39,043 nucleotides of DNA from Acidobacteriota bacterium. GTDB taxonomy: Bacteria > Acidobacteriota > Thermoanaerobaculia > Multivoradales > J023. This document shows, in pieces, positions 16,887 to 28,057 of this stretch. Location of the stretch: positions 1 to 39,043 of the forward strand of contig JAJCXQ010000085.1 of the NCBI GenBank assembly GCA_029263355.1, read 5' to 3'. Numbering within the stretch: position 1 is the first letter of the stretch; the number at the start of each line of letters is the position of its first letter. Both the position numbers and the translations under genes were made by a program. Under the pieces are notes generated by a model, which was given only the letters and a program-made list of their open reading frames with translations, ran no database searches and was not told the origin of the DNA.

Positions 16887-19250
16887 GTGACGCTGGAAAT
16901 CGGTTTGGTTCTGGGTATTCTGGTTGTGGCGGTCACGCTTTTTGTGACCGAGAAGCTGCGAGTGGATTTGGTGGCCCTCATGGTGCTGCTCAGTGTCGCT
17001 CTTTTTGGGCTGGTAGAGCCCAAAGAGGCGCTTTCGGGTTTCAGCAATCCGGCGGTGGTTACGGTGTGGGCGGTCTTCATCTTGAGTGGTGGCCTGACCC
17101 GCACCGGTGTTGCCAGCCGAATCGGTCACGTCGTATTGCGGCTTGCCGGCGAGCGAGAGATCGGGCTGGTGGTGGCCATCATGTTGACCGCTGGTGGCAT
17201 GTCGGCGTTCATGAACAATGTTGGTGTCGCCGCGTTGCTGTTGCCAGTGGTGATGGACATCACACGCCGGATCAGGGTGCCCCCATCGAAGCTACTGATT
17301 CCATTGGCGTTCAGCTCGCTCCTCGGTGGCCTCGTCACGCAGATCGGCACTCCGCCCAACCTCCTGATCAGCGATGCGTTACAGGATTTCATCGACCGCG
17401 GTTTGTTGGATGGGGCGGTCTATCGGCCGTTCGGCCTGTTCGACTTTACGCCGGTGGGGGCGGCGGTGATGCTGGCGGGGGTGGTCTACATGGCCTTGAT
17501 CGGACGCCATATGCTGCCGGTCCGTAATCCCCTGTCCACGCGTGGATCGGCTGACGACGACATCAACCAGCTTTACCATCTGCGTCAACGTTTGTCGGTC
17601 TTGCGGATTCCCGAGGATTCGCTCCTGTCCGGCAAGACGCTGGCCGTGAGTCGACTGGGGTCGGCGCTCGGCATCAACGTCATCGGTTTGATCCGTGATC
17701 GTAAAACTCGCTTGGCGCCTGAGCGGCAGACCTTGCTGGCCGCGGGGGACCGCCTGCTGGTGGAGGGTTCCCTCGATCGTTTGAAAGAGCTTCAGGGGCA
17801 TGCTTATCTCGAGGTTGACGAGGAGTCGCGGACCCTCATTCAGTTGATGTCGGCGGAGCTATCGTTCCACGAGGTCCGTCTGCAGGGCAGCCGGTCGGTC
17901 GGCCGGACCCTACGCCAGCTGGCCTTTCGAGATCGCTTCGGCGCCAACGTCCTAGCCATCTTGCGGGACGGTCAGCCCAAACGAACCAATCTCGCCAACC
18001 TCGAGCTCGACGCCGCCGATGTGCTGCTTGTCCATGGCTCTGAGCCACAGATCGCCGCGATCGACGCCGCTGATGAACTGACCGTGGCCCCGGTGAAGAA
18101 TCTGGCGCCCTACGGCCTGGACGACCGTTTGATGATCGTCCACGTTCCCGGAGACTCGGCGTTGTTGGGCAAGACGCTGACGGAAGCCCGTCTCGGCGAC
18201 GCTGCGGGACTGACGGTCCTGGGCATTGCGCGGGACGGCACTCGCGGATTGGTGACCGCTCCTGATGCGACCTTGAACGTTGGCGACATCCTGATGGTGG
18301 AAGGCAGTCCCGAGAACGTGAGCAAGGTCCAGGCCCTACGTAAACTCGAGATTGCCCCCGAGGCCACTCCTTCACTCGACGAGTTGGAGACCGACAAAGC
18401 GGGATTTACCGAGGTGGTGCTTTCGCCGCGCACCTCACTGGCGGGTAAGACCCTTCAGGAGATCCATTTCCGTGAGAAGTATGGTCTCAATGTCATCGCC
18501 ATCTTTCGTCAGGGGGAAGCGATTCGCGAACATCTTCGCAATACCCCATTGGGTTTCAGCGATGCGTTGTTGCTTTATGGGTCACGCCGCAAAATCAAGC
18601 TTCTCGGCAGTGAACCCGACTTCATCGTGCTCACCGAAGAAGCGCAGGCGCCTCCTCGAGTCGACAAAGCTCCGATCGCCGCGGCGACCATGGGGGTTGT
18701 GCTGCTACCGGTCATCTTGGGCTGGTTACCGATCTATCTCTCGGCGATCCTCGGCGCCACGCTGATGATCCTGACCCGCTGCCTGACGATGGACGAAGCT
18801 TACGAATTCATCGAGTGGCGAGCGGTCTTCTTGATCGCCGGCATGTTGCCTTTGGGGGTTGCTCTGCAAGCTACAGGCGCCGCGACCCTCTTGACCAGCC
18901 AGGTGGTCGGTGCGGTGGGGAATTTGGGTCCCTATGCCGTGGTCGCCGCCATCTATCTGGTGACTGCTCTCGGCGCCCAAGTCATGCCGACTGCCGCGGT
19001 TGCAATCCTGATGGCGCCGATTGCCTTCAACACCGCCATGGATCTGGGTATCTCCCCTTATACCTTGTTGATGACCGTTTCCCTCTCCGCCTCCGCGAGC
19101 TTCATGAGTCCCGTCGCCCACCCCGCCAACATATTGATCATGGGGCCGGGTGGCTACCGATTCACCGACTACATCAAGGTTGGGCTGCCATTGACCCTGA
19201 TTTGTTTGGTGGTGGTGTTGATGGTGCTGCCGATCTTCTGGCCGTTCTAG
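16887..19250 (+). CDS. SLC13/DASS-type permease with four TrkA-C domains
   Basis: A 787-residue membrane protein. The GTG at 16887 is preceded by GGAG 9 bases upstream and opens directly into a membrane helix. The N-terminal half (1-~225) carries the family signature GGMSAFMNNVGVAALLLPVV and SLLGGLVTQIGTPPNLLIS, the cation/anion binding loop of the DASS family. Between the two membrane halves lie four successive TrkA-C (RCK_C) domains, at about 232-302, 325-395, 412-480 and 507-575. The C-terminal half (~595-787) has the matching signature (ALGAQVMPTAAVAILMAPIA and SFMSPVAHPANILI). It likely moves a divalent anion with Na+, gated by a ligand bound to the TrkA-C domains. Many relatives carry two such domains. 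It is divergent from the aminotransferase gene. Confidence 0.93.
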   Translation: MTLEIGLVLGILVVAVTLFVTEKLRVDLVALMVLLSVALFGLVEPKEALSGFSNPAVVTVWAVFILSGGLTRTGVASRIGHVVLRLAGEREIGLVVAIMLTAGGMSAFMNNVGVAALLLPVVMDITRRIRVPPSKLLIPLAFSSLLGGLVTQIGTPPNLLISDALQDFIDRGLLDGAVYRPFGLFDFTPVGAAVMLAGVVYMALIGRHMLPVRNPLSTRGSADDDINQLYHLRQRLSVLRIPEDSLLSGKTLAVSRLGSALGINVIGLIRDRKTRLAPERQTLLAAGDRLLVEGSLDRLKELQGHAYLEVDEESRTLIQLMSAELSFHEVRLQGSRSVGRTLRQLAFRDRFGANVLAILRDGQPKRTNLANLELDAADVLLVHGSEPQIAAIDAADELTVAPVKNLAPYGLDDRLMIVHVPGDSALLGKTLTEARLGDAAGLTVLGIARDGTRGLVTAPDATLNVGDILMVEGSPENVSKVQALRKLEIAPEATPSLDELETDKAGFTEVVLSPRTSLAGKTLQEIHFREKYGLNVIAIFRQGEAIREHLRNTPLGFSDALLLYGSRRKIKLLGSEPDFIVLTEEAQAPPRVDKAPIAAATMGVVLLPVILGWLPIYLSAILGATLMILTRCLTMDEAYEFIEWRAVFLIAGMLPLGVALQATGAATLLTSQVVGAVGNLGPYAVVAAIYLVTALGAQVMPTAAVAILMAPIAFNTAMDLGISPYTLLMTVSLSASASFMSPVAHPANILIMGPGGYRFTDYIKVGLPLTLICLVVVLMVLPIFWPF

Positions 19251-19353
19251 CTGGGCTAGATCCCGTCCAGGTGCGATCGTTCGCCGGTCGAGTGTTTGTG
19301 GGCTGCGGCATGGCCGGCCGCCTTGCCTGCGTGGCTCGCCAGACCGTTGCTTG

Positions 19354-21765
19354 TTAATTCACCCCACGATTTTTCTTCCTGCGCTCGTTCATCCGCTGCA
19401 GCCAGCGTTTGAAGGGATGCTTCTGAGGCTCCACTTGGATGTCGTCGGGTTGATCGATCGGGCGAGCCCGCCAACCGTTGTGCAGTGGACACAGGCCCCG
19501 CGGCATGAAATTGGCGAGAAAGGCTTCTTCCTGCCACTGTGGGCAGCGGTCGGTGGCCAAAGCGCCGGTTGTCGGGTCGATGAGGGCGATCACGACGCCT
19601 TCCGGCGGCTCAAAATCGGCATAGCCGCTCGCTGGACGGACGCGGTGGGTGAATCGCGACCAGATCGGCAAGGCGGCGCGGGCTCCCGACAAGCGGGTGG
19701 TGGAGTTGTTGTCGTAGCCCACCCACACGAGGGTGATGCGATCCGGGGAATAGCCCGCGAACCAACTGTCGCGACGGCTGTTAGTGGTGCCGGTTTTGCC
19801 AGCTAAGGGATCCTCGATCCCTTGCTGCCGTGCGCCGCGCCCGGTGCCGCGATCGAGCACCCCTTGCAAGACATGATTGATGACAAAAGCGGTACTTTCG
19901 TCCAGCACTCGGCGCGGCGGATCGAGAGGCGTTCCGGGGATTTCTTTGGATTGGCGATCAAAGACCTTGGTCAAGCGGTGGAGCGAAGGTTTCATCCCGC
20001 CGGCAGCGAAGGTCGCGTAGACGGTGGCCATCTCGAGTGGGCTCACATCCATGGCGCCGAGAGCGAGTGCGGGATAGGGGTCGATGCGTCCCTGAATGCC
20101 GAGGTCGCGCGCCAGCCCGATGATGCGATCGAGTCCAACTTCCTGCGCCAGTCGGGCGGTCGGTACGTTGAGACTCTTTTCGAGGGCGGTCCGAGTGGTA
20201 ATCCGACCGCGGAACTTGTTGTCGGAGTTCTTGGGGCGCCAGGTGCGACCATCCACGGTCATGGACCACCGCTCGTCGAGTAGGAAGGTCGCGGGGTTGG
20301 CCTTGCGGTCGGTGTAGGCGGCAGCGTAAACAATTGGCTTGAAGACGCTGCCGGCCTGACGTCGTGCGTTGACCACACGATCGAATTGGCTACGGCCGAA
20401 GTTACGACCGCCGACGTAAGCGAGGATGTTTCCGGTCTGTGGGTCCACCGAAACCAAAGACGCCTCCAGAGGCGCCACGCCGGAGCGATCTTTCTCCCAC
20501 CCCTTCTCGAGCGACGCGACCCCCCAGCGAACGGCTTCTTCAGCCCACTTCTGATCGTCGATAGCGAGGGTGGACTGCAGCACATAACCGGCGTCCGCGA
20601 GTGATGTGACGCCGAACCGTCGTCGCGCCTCGGTCTCCGCGGCAGCGGCGAAGAATGGAGCCTTACGGATGACGAGAGGCTCGGTCGCGACCCGCAGCTC
20701 CCTTCGACTGGCGCGTTCCAGGCGGTCCGTCGAAACCCACTTGAGCTGCGCCAAGCGACCGAGCACGAAGTCCCGACGACTCTTGGCAGCTTCCGGATGG
20801 GTGATCGGCGACAGCGTGCCCGGTGACTGAATCATGCCGGCGAGTAGCGCCGATTCGGCGAGATCAAGCTGCGAGGCGTGTTTGCCGAAGTAGGCGTGGG
20901 CGGCGGCGCCCACCCCCATCAGGTCGATACTGCCGGAACGCCCCCAATAGATTTCATTGAGATAAGCCTGGAGAATGGCGTGATTGTCGTAACGTAGCTC
21001 CAGGAAAATCGCCAGCACCACCTCTCGCAGCTTACGGATCAAGGTGCGTTGATGGGTCAAATAGAGATTCTTGACGAGCTGCTGGGTCAGGGTGCTGCCA
21101 CCCTGGCGAACTTCCTTGGCCTGGAAATTCACCCATGCCGCCCGTAACATTCCGATAAACGACAAACCGGAATGTTCGCGAAAGTAGGCGTCCTCGGCGG
21201 CAAGAACCGACAGGATCAAGTCCTCTGGCAGCTCGTCGAGTCCAATCGGACGACGTTCGCGCAGATCAGGGCCGTAGTACGAGGCGATCAGCGGCGGGTC
21301 GAGCGCAACGGAACGCAAGCTGGCGTTGGCGTTTTCAATCAGCGACACGGCTCCACCTTGAAACGAGAAACGCAGGCGATCCTGACTTCGGTCGCCGCGT
21401 CGGTCCGTACTCAGGGTCGGCAACCGGCGGCGAAACATCTCGAGTCGGCCCGCGGAGCGACGGTAAGACCCGGGGATCAGCCGTCCTGACGCTTCGGCAT
21501 CTCCATAACCCAAGGCGTCGAGCTCACCGGCGAGCTCTTCGGCGGTCAGCGCGGAGCCCACTTGGATCGTCCGCGGTTGGCCGTAGAGGCGCGAGGGCTG
21601 TTTGGCAGGCTCGGTTCCAAACTGCCCCGATAGCTGCCAAAACGGCCAGATCAATGCGGCCAGCGTAGCAACCGTGAACACGAGCAGGATCAAAAGGATC
21701 CTAGCCCACGAGCGCTTTTTGCCTTTGTGTTGGCGTCGGACTTTGGTGGCGCGTCGAGGTGACAT
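19354..21765 (-). CDS. mrcB: Bifunctional peptidoglycan synthase, PBP1B-like
   Basis: An 803-residue class A penicillin-binding protein. A basic cytoplasmic tail (1-20) precedes one membrane helix (21-41). Residues 56-115 (PSRLYGQP ... LEMFRRRL) fit the UB2H domain that distinguishes PBP1B from PBP1A. The glycosyltransferase 51 domain has the catalytic glutamate E191 in AAEDAYF and GGSTLTQQL at 222-230. The transpeptidase has SVFK (S473, K476), SLN (531-533) and KTGT (657-660), so all catalytic motifs are intact. It polymerises and cross-links glycan strands in the periplasm. A short Lys/Arg-rich tail ends the protein. The ATG at 21765 is chosen because the longer frame upstream runs into a neighbouring gene. 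In gammaproteobacteria PBP1B depends on a lipoprotein activator, none of which is seen here. Confidence 0.93.
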   Translation of the reverse strand: MSPRRATKVRRQHKGKKRSWARILLILLVFTVATLAALIWPFWQLSGQFGTEPAKQPSRLYGQPRTIQVGSALTAEELAGELDALGYGDAEASGRLIPGSYRRSAGRLEMFRRRLPTLSTDRRGDRSQDRLRFSFQGGAVSLIENANASLRSVALDPPLIASYYGPDLRERRPIGLDELPEDLILSVLAAEDAYFREHSGLSFIGMLRAAWVNFQAKEVRQGGSTLTQQLVKNLYLTHQRTLIRKLREVVLAIFLELRYDNHAILQAYLNEIYWGRSGSIDLMGVGAAAHAYFGKHASQLDLAESALLAGMIQSPGTLSPITHPEAAKSRRDFVLGRLAQLKWVSTDRLERASRRELRVATEPLVIRKAPFFAAAAETEARRRFGVTSLADAGYVLQSTLAIDDQKWAEEAVRWGVASLEKGWEKDRSGVAPLEASLVSVDPQTGNILAYVGGRNFGRSQFDRVVNARRQAGSVFKPIVYAAAYTDRKANPATFLLDERWSMTVDGRTWRPKNSDNKFRGRITTRTALEKSLNVPTARLAQEVGLDRIIGLARDLGIQGRIDPYPALALGAMDVSPLEMATVYATFAAGGMKPSLHRLTKVFDRQSKEIPGTPLDPPRRVLDESTAFVINHVLQGVLDRGTGRGARQQGIEDPLAGKTGTTNSRRDSWFAGYSPDRITLVWVGYDNNSTTRLSGARAALPIWSRFTHRVRPASGYADFEPPEGVVIALIDPTTGALATDRCPQWQEEAFLANFMPRGLCPLHNGWRARPIDQPDDIQVEPQKHPFKRWLQRMNERRKKNRGVN

Positions 21766-21862
21766 AGTTTCGTCGGCAAGTCTGTGCAGGAATGATGCCG
21801 ATTTACCAGGCACAAGCGCTATGCTGGCGAGACGCCGGGCTCCTAGCACCGCCAGGAGATGA

Positions 21863-23743
21863 TCACTGAGCGAGGGATTCCAGACCCTCGGAGGGGCTCG
21901 AGGGTTTGGACTCGAGGTCGGGAAAGGTAAAGAGAAACGTCGCGCCGTGTCCTTCGCCCAAAGACTCGACCCATATGCGTCCGCCATGGACTTCAATGAT
22001 CCGTTTGACCAAGGCCAAGCCGATGCCGGTGCCTTCGATCTGGCCGTCGAGACGTTCGAAGAGTCCAAAGATCTTCTCGTGATAGTCCGCCTTGATACCG
22101 ATGCCGTTGTCGCGCACGTAGCAAGTCCAGCTGTCTAGTTCCCGGTAGGCTCCAATCTCGATCCGCGGCGAGCTCTGATCACCCCTGAACTTCGCAGCAT
22201 TGGTCAGTAGGTTTTGAAACACTTCGAGCAGGCGCACTCGGTCGCCGTATACCGCCGGGAGGTCCGGCTCGATCACGATCTCGCAGCCTGCGGCGTCGCC
22301 GGTCACAAGCTCCACGGCTTCGCTCGCCAATCCGTTCAAGTCGACAACCTCAGAAGGGTTAACCTGGCGCCCGATCCGGGAGAGCTCGAGCAACTCGCTG
22401 AGCAGCTGCGCCATGGTGTTCGCGGCCCCGAGAATGCGCTGCATATCCGAGCGTGCGCGGTCTATGTTGCCGGCGGCGATGTCCTTCTGCAACATGCCCA
22501 GGAATCCCTTGATGGTGACCAGAGGACTCTTCAGGTCATGAGAGACGGTGTAGGTGAAACGTTCCAACTCGGCGTTCTTGGTCTCGAGCTCCTCCTGCGC
22601 ATCGCGGCGTTCAGCGATCTCCTTGTGTAGCTTGTCGTAAAGCGATTGCAGACGCTCGGTCATCGTGTTGAAAGACCGCGCCAATACGCCGATTTCGTCG
22701 TGGGTGAGGATCGGAGCGCGCACCGTCAGGTCACCCTCTGCCACTCGCAGCGAGGCTTCGGAGATGCGTTTGATAGGGCGCGCGATTTGGCGAGCCATCA
22801 AGATCGTGCCGGCGGTCAGCAGAAGAGCCAAAATGAGTCCGATACCGGAGATGACTCTGCCGATTCGACGAGCCGGCGCGAAGGCTTCACTCTGAGAGAT
22901 CTCCACCAGCAGAGCGAGCTCCAGATCGTCGATCCAACGATAGACCCCGAGAACCGGGACGCCGTCATAGTTTGCATAGCGTCCCGAACCATCAGATCCG
23001 TTGGCTGCCGCATCGATCCCCACGGTGTGAACACCGCGTGGGTATTGTGCCCGGCCGAAACGGGAGCCAGATACAAAATCGTTGTAACGGTCGATGATGT
23101 AGATCTCGCCGGTAGACCCGAGGCCGGCGCGGGCTTTGATGACACTGTCGAGCTCGTCGAGGTTGACATGGACAGCGAGCACGCCGAGGCCGCGCCCTTG
23201 CAAGTCGCGCAGCGGTGAGGAGATCGTCAACGTCGGCTTAAACTCCAGCGGCGACGGATACACATTCTGAACATAGGTTGCGGTGCGACCCTGGGTGAAG
23301 AAACTGTCCCGCACCCGGTATTGTCCTTCGTGTTCCGGTCGAGTTGACATGATGATTTGACCGCCGACGTCCGACAAGATCAGGATCTCTTCGAGATTTT
23401 TCTTGATCGCGATGGTGTCGGTGAGAAGCTGCCGTAGCCGGTCGCTGGCCGTGGCACGATCGGTCTCGGTGTCTTGCGCATCCAAGATGGTCGTCGCCAA
23501 GCGTCGGAGCTCCGGCAGCGAGGCAACGAAGACGACATCCTGGCGTTGGCTCTCGACCCAGCGGCGGAGCTGGTCCTCATCGAGATTGGCGGTGATCGTC
23601 AAGCGCTCGGTGACCGATTGCTCTAGGGCTCTTCGGGCGCCGACGAACGCTAGATAGCCGGCGAGTGCAACAATCATCAAAGAGAGCAGAAGGAAATGCC
23701 CAACAAGGCGAGCCCGCAGGCTTTGGGTCCAAATCCTCAACAT
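21863..23743 (-). CDS. Cache-HAMP membrane sensor histidine kinase
   Basis: A 626-residue sensor. TM1 lies at about 14-35, an extracytoplasmic dCache-like domain at ~40-285, TM2 at ~298-318 and HAMP at ~319-370. A coiled-coil linker leads to the H box (FTYTVSHDLKSPL, histidine 402). The ATPase part has the N box (EVFQNLLTNAAKF), DNGIGI and GTGIGLALVKRI, so the kinase looks complete. The H-box region resembles phytochrome-type kinases (HisKA with SHDLKSPL). No response regulator adjoins it, so it is an orphan. It is transcribed toward the penicillin-binding protein gene, in the same direction and about 97 bases away, and may or may not share its transcript. The ligand bound by the Cache domain is unknown. 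Confidence 0.93.
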   Translation of the reverse strand: MLRIWTQSLRARLVGHFLLLSLMIVALAGYLAFVGARRALEQSVTERLTITANLDEDQLRRWVESQRQDVVFVASLPELRRLATTILDAQDTETDRATASDRLRQLLTDTIAIKKNLEEILILSDVGGQIIMSTRPEHEGQYRVRDSFFTQGRTATYVQNVYPSPLEFKPTLTISSPLRDLQGRGLGVLAVHVNLDELDSVIKARAGLGSTGEIYIIDRYNDFVSGSRFGRAQYPRGVHTVGIDAAANGSDGSGRYANYDGVPVLGVYRWIDDLELALLVEISQSEAFAPARRIGRVISGIGLILALLLTAGTILMARQIARPIKRISEASLRVAEGDLTVRAPILTHDEIGVLARSFNTMTERLQSLYDKLHKEIAERRDAQEELETKNAELERFTYTVSHDLKSPLVTIKGFLGMLQKDIAAGNIDRARSDMQRILGAANTMAQLLSELLELSRIGRQVNPSEVVDLNGLASEAVELVTGDAAGCEIVIEPDLPAVYGDRVRLLEVFQNLLTNAAKFRGDQSSPRIEIGAYRELDSWTCYVRDNGIGIKADYHEKIFGLFERLDGQIEGTGIGLALVKRIIEVHGGRIWVESLGEGHGATFLFTFPDLESKPSSPSEGLESLAQ

Positions 23744-23922
23744 GCCACCTGATCTCGCATCGGCCGAAGCCCACCTACATCAGCTCGCCGTGCAGAGGAG
23801 CACACCACAGATGAGTGGCAGAGCTATTCGACACACCCGACGGGTCGGATGGCTTGTTGTGGTGTCCTCTTGCCCAGGCTGATCAGCTGATTGCATCGTG
23901 TTCCAAATCACCAGATGTCTGC

Positions 23923-23947
23923 GGCACCATATCAGGTGCCCTGATAT
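23923..23947 (+). promoter_or_regulatory. Two overlapping, mutually exclusive hairpins before the ABC-F gene
   Basis: GGCACC (23923-23928) can pair with GGTGCC (23935-23940) around the loop ATATCA. Alternatively ATATCAG (23929-23935) can pair with CTGATAT (23941-23947) around the loop GTGCC. The two share bases, so only one can form, and the second ends 12 bases before the ATG. That geometry could switch translation of the ABC-F gene. No leader peptide was found. Confidence 0.5.
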
Positions 23948-23959
23948 CCTCTGACAACG

Positions 23960-25891
<1,932 letters not shown>

Positions 25892-25914
25892 GTTCAGAGC
25901 GTTAGGAGATCTCC

Positions 25915-26685
25915 ATGGCACGACAAGGCATGTCACCGCTCGTCATCGGGCTGGTCGTTCTCGGAATTTTGGCCTGTAGCGCGTTCGTCTACTATCAGAT
26001 TGTTGGTGGCCTTTCGCAGACTGCAACGCCGGACCCCGTGCCGGCGGCGGCGTCACCACCACCACCACCGCCCCCCAGGGTGTCGCGCACCGAGATCGAG
26101 GTGCCACCCTTGGATGCCAGCGATGATGTGATCCGCTCGGTCGCCAACACCCTGTCCGAGCATCCCCAACTCGCAACCTGGCTAGCGCCTGACAATCTGG
26201 TGCGGAGGTTCGTCGCCGCGGTGGTCAACATCGCTCACGAAGAAACACCGCGCCCGCACGTCGGCTTCCTGGCGCCGCCGGGGGACTTTCGGGTCGCAGA
26301 GTCGCATGGGAAGATCATCATCGATCCGAAGTCGTACACGCGGTACGATCGCATCGTCGAGGTGTTTTCCTCCCTCGACACCGCCGCCGGTTTGCGTCTC
26401 TACCAGAGTATGAAGCCTCTCTTCGACGAGGCCTACACCGACTTGGGTTACCCGGCTGGAGACTTTGAGCCAGATCTACTCAAAGCGATCGACCGTCTAC
26501 TGGAAACACCGATTCCCGCCGGTGAGGTCCGGGTCAAGAAACGGATCACCAACTATCGTTTCTCAGACCCGATGCTCGAGGATCTGAGTCCGGTGGAAAA
26601 GCATCTCTTGCGGATGGGTCCCGCCAACGCCCGCGAGGTCAAGAAGAAGCTCCAGGTTGTGCGCTCGGCTCTGTCGCCAGGGTAG
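25915..26685 (+). CDS. Membrane-anchored DUF3014 protein
   Basis: A 256-residue protein. GGAG lies 6 bases before the ATG. One membrane helix (about 8-30) is followed by a Pro/Ala-rich linker including a run of seven prolines, then the DUF3014 domain. The domain (VIRSVANTLSEHPQLATWLAPDNLVRRFVAAVVNIA ... YTRYDRIVEVFSSLDTAAGLRLYQSMKPLFDEAYTDLGYP, residues ~70-165) fits the family well. Its C-terminal part (LLETPIPAGEVRVKKRITNYRFSDPMLEDLSPVEKHLLRMGP) is the usual ending. The function of DUF3014 is unknown; it probably sits in the periplasm or membrane. It is 23 bases downstream of the ABC-F gene and so probably co-transcribed. The gene's end lies inside a tandem repeat that duplicates its last few codons and stop. 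Confidence 0.9.
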   Translation: MARQGMSPLVIGLVVLGILACSAFVYYQIVGGLSQTATPDPVPAAASPPPPPPPRVSRTEIEVPPLDASDDVIRSVANTLSEHPQLATWLAPDNLVRRFVAAVVNIAHEETPRPHVGFLAPPGDFRVAESHGKIIIDPKSYTRYDRIVEVFSSLDTAAGLRLYQSMKPLFDEAYTDLGYPAGDFEPDLLKAIDRLLETPIPAGEVRVKKRITNYRFSDPMLEDLSPVEKHLLRMGPANAREVKKKLQVVRSALSPG

Positions 26686-26725
26686 AGACCTGTCGCCAGG
26701 TAGAGACCTGTCGCCAGCGTAGAGG
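26671..26725. repeat. Three 18-19 bp tandem repeats overlapping a gene end
   Basis: Units at 26671-26689, 26690-26707 and 26708-26725 share CTGTCGCCAG followed by GGTAGAGAC or a close variant. The first unit contains the last codons and stop codon of the DUF3014 gene, so each copy carries an in-frame stop. It is a slippage-type duplication at a gene end. Confidence 0.85.
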
Positions 26726-26867
26726 CCAGTCCGCGGAAGGGTACAGCAACGTCCCCAAACCCATACCAATCGCCCCAGCCGCTGCCGTCAGCCCGGGGTT
26801 CTGGGGGAGGTACGTTTCTTGCTTTCATCGTATGATGGATTCAAGATTCAACCACGGAGGCCGCGTG

Positions 26868-27971
26868 ATGTCGAAGAAAACACTCTTTCTGTTGTTGGTG
26901 ATGGGCTTGGCGGCCGCGCCTTGGGCAGTGTTCGCTCAAGAGCCGTCGGCGGAGTTCGAAGGCCTGGTCGAAGTCACCGAGGTCCTGCTCGACGTGTTGG
27001 CGGTCGACAAGTCCGGAGACGCGGTCCGCGGCCTCGGTAAAGACGATTTCATCGTCGAAGAGGACGGGAAGCCAGTGGACATCACCGGCGTCAGCTTCTA
27101 CACCACACGCTACGATGCGGGCGGTGAAGTTGTGGTCGAAGACGGCGACATTCCATCGAGTCGGTATTTCATCTTTTTTTTCCACGACCAACTCCGAACC
27201 ACCAGCTCGATCGGTAACCGACTGGTCCGCCAACAGCTCGACGCCAGTCGACAGAGCCAGCGCTGGGTGGAAGAGCAGATGTTGCCGTCCGACTGGGTGG
27301 CGGTGGTGAGTTACGACGTCAAGCTCAAAGTGCAACTCGATTACTCCCAGGATCGTTACCAGATCCTCGAGGCGATCGACAATGCGGCGCGTAATCGCGA
27401 TCCCGAGAAAAACGTTGGCCGTCAGGGCCGTCGACTACCGCCGAGCGGCGCGCCGTCTCTGTTGCGTCACTTGCCACAGGGCAAAGAGCTGCGTAAGGAG
27501 ACCAAGCGCATCTACGATGGTATCCGTCTGGTGGCTGATGCTTCAGCCTACATCGTCGGCCGCAAGAACATGCTGATGTTCACCATCGGATTCGGAGAGT
27601 TCCGTCCCGGTAACCCGTTTCCTACCGGCGACCCGCGTTATTACCCACAGATGGAACAGGCTCTCAACGACGCCAACGTCGCCGTTTACACCATCGATCT
27701 GACGCCAACCGAATTCGACCACGCTCAGCGCTCGTTCATGAGTGAGCTAGCGACCGATACCGGCGGCTACTACTACGGCACCTTCCTCAACTTCATCACT
27801 CCGCTGCAAGAGATCGCCGCCGAGAACGTCGGCTACTACGTGCTTAGCTACCAGAGTGAGCATCCAGCGTCCGAGTCCGGTTACCAGGAGGTGAAGGTCA
27901 AGACCCGCGACAAGAAGATCAAAGTGCGGGCTCGCAAGGGATACCTCTACGGCACCGAGGGCAACGCCTAG
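26868..27971 (+). CDS. Exported VWFA-related protein of the Acidobacterial type
   Basis: A 367-residue protein with a signal peptide (FLLLVMGLAAAPWAVFA, residues ~6-22, cleavage after FAQ or nearby). GGAGG sits 7 bases before the ATG at 26868. The following domain resembles the VWFA-related family strongly expanded in Acidobacteria: EVTEVLLDVLAVDKSGDAVRGLGKDDFIVEEDGKPVDI at residues 36-73 is its typical opening. The VWA core starts at YFIFFFHDQLRTTSS. The usual metal-binding DxSxS motif is not clearly present there, so metal binding is doubtful. The later part has VAVYTIDL and a YYYGTF stretch. Family members are exported or membrane proteins of mostly unknown role. The 42-bp repeat array begins about 85 bases downstream. 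Confidence 0.9.
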   Translation: MSKKTLFLLLVMGLAAAPWAVFAQEPSAEFEGLVEVTEVLLDVLAVDKSGDAVRGLGKDDFIVEEDGKPVDITGVSFYTTRYDAGGEVVVEDGDIPSSRYFIFFFHDQLRTTSSIGNRLVRQQLDASRQSQRWVEEQMLPSDWVAVVSYDVKLKVQLDYSQDRYQILEAIDNAARNRDPEKNVGRQGRRLPPSGAPSLLRHLPQGKELRKETKRIYDGIRLVADASAYIVGRKNMLMFTIGFGEFRPGNPFPTGDPRYYPQMEQALNDANVAVYTIDLTPTEFDHAQRSFMSELATDTGGYYYGTFLNFITPLQEIAAENVGYYVLSYQSEHPASESGYQEVKVKTRDKKIKVRARKGYLYGTEGNA

Positions 27972-28057
27972 CGGGCCGCGGAGGGTCGGGTACAGCGCGC
28001 GGCCGAGCTTTTTTGGCGCTAGAAAGCGGGCGCGAAACAACATTCTTGGACTTTATA

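Noticed and set aside
16769..17104. A 715-residue aminotransferase starting at 17104
   Set aside because: The extra N-terminal part would overlap the divergent permease gene, is of odd composition, and precedes the normal family N-terminus at 16768.
21766..22068. Extended start of the penicillin-binding protein at 22068
   Set aside because: It would run into the histidine kinase gene; the usual basic tail and membrane helix begin right after the ATG at 21765.
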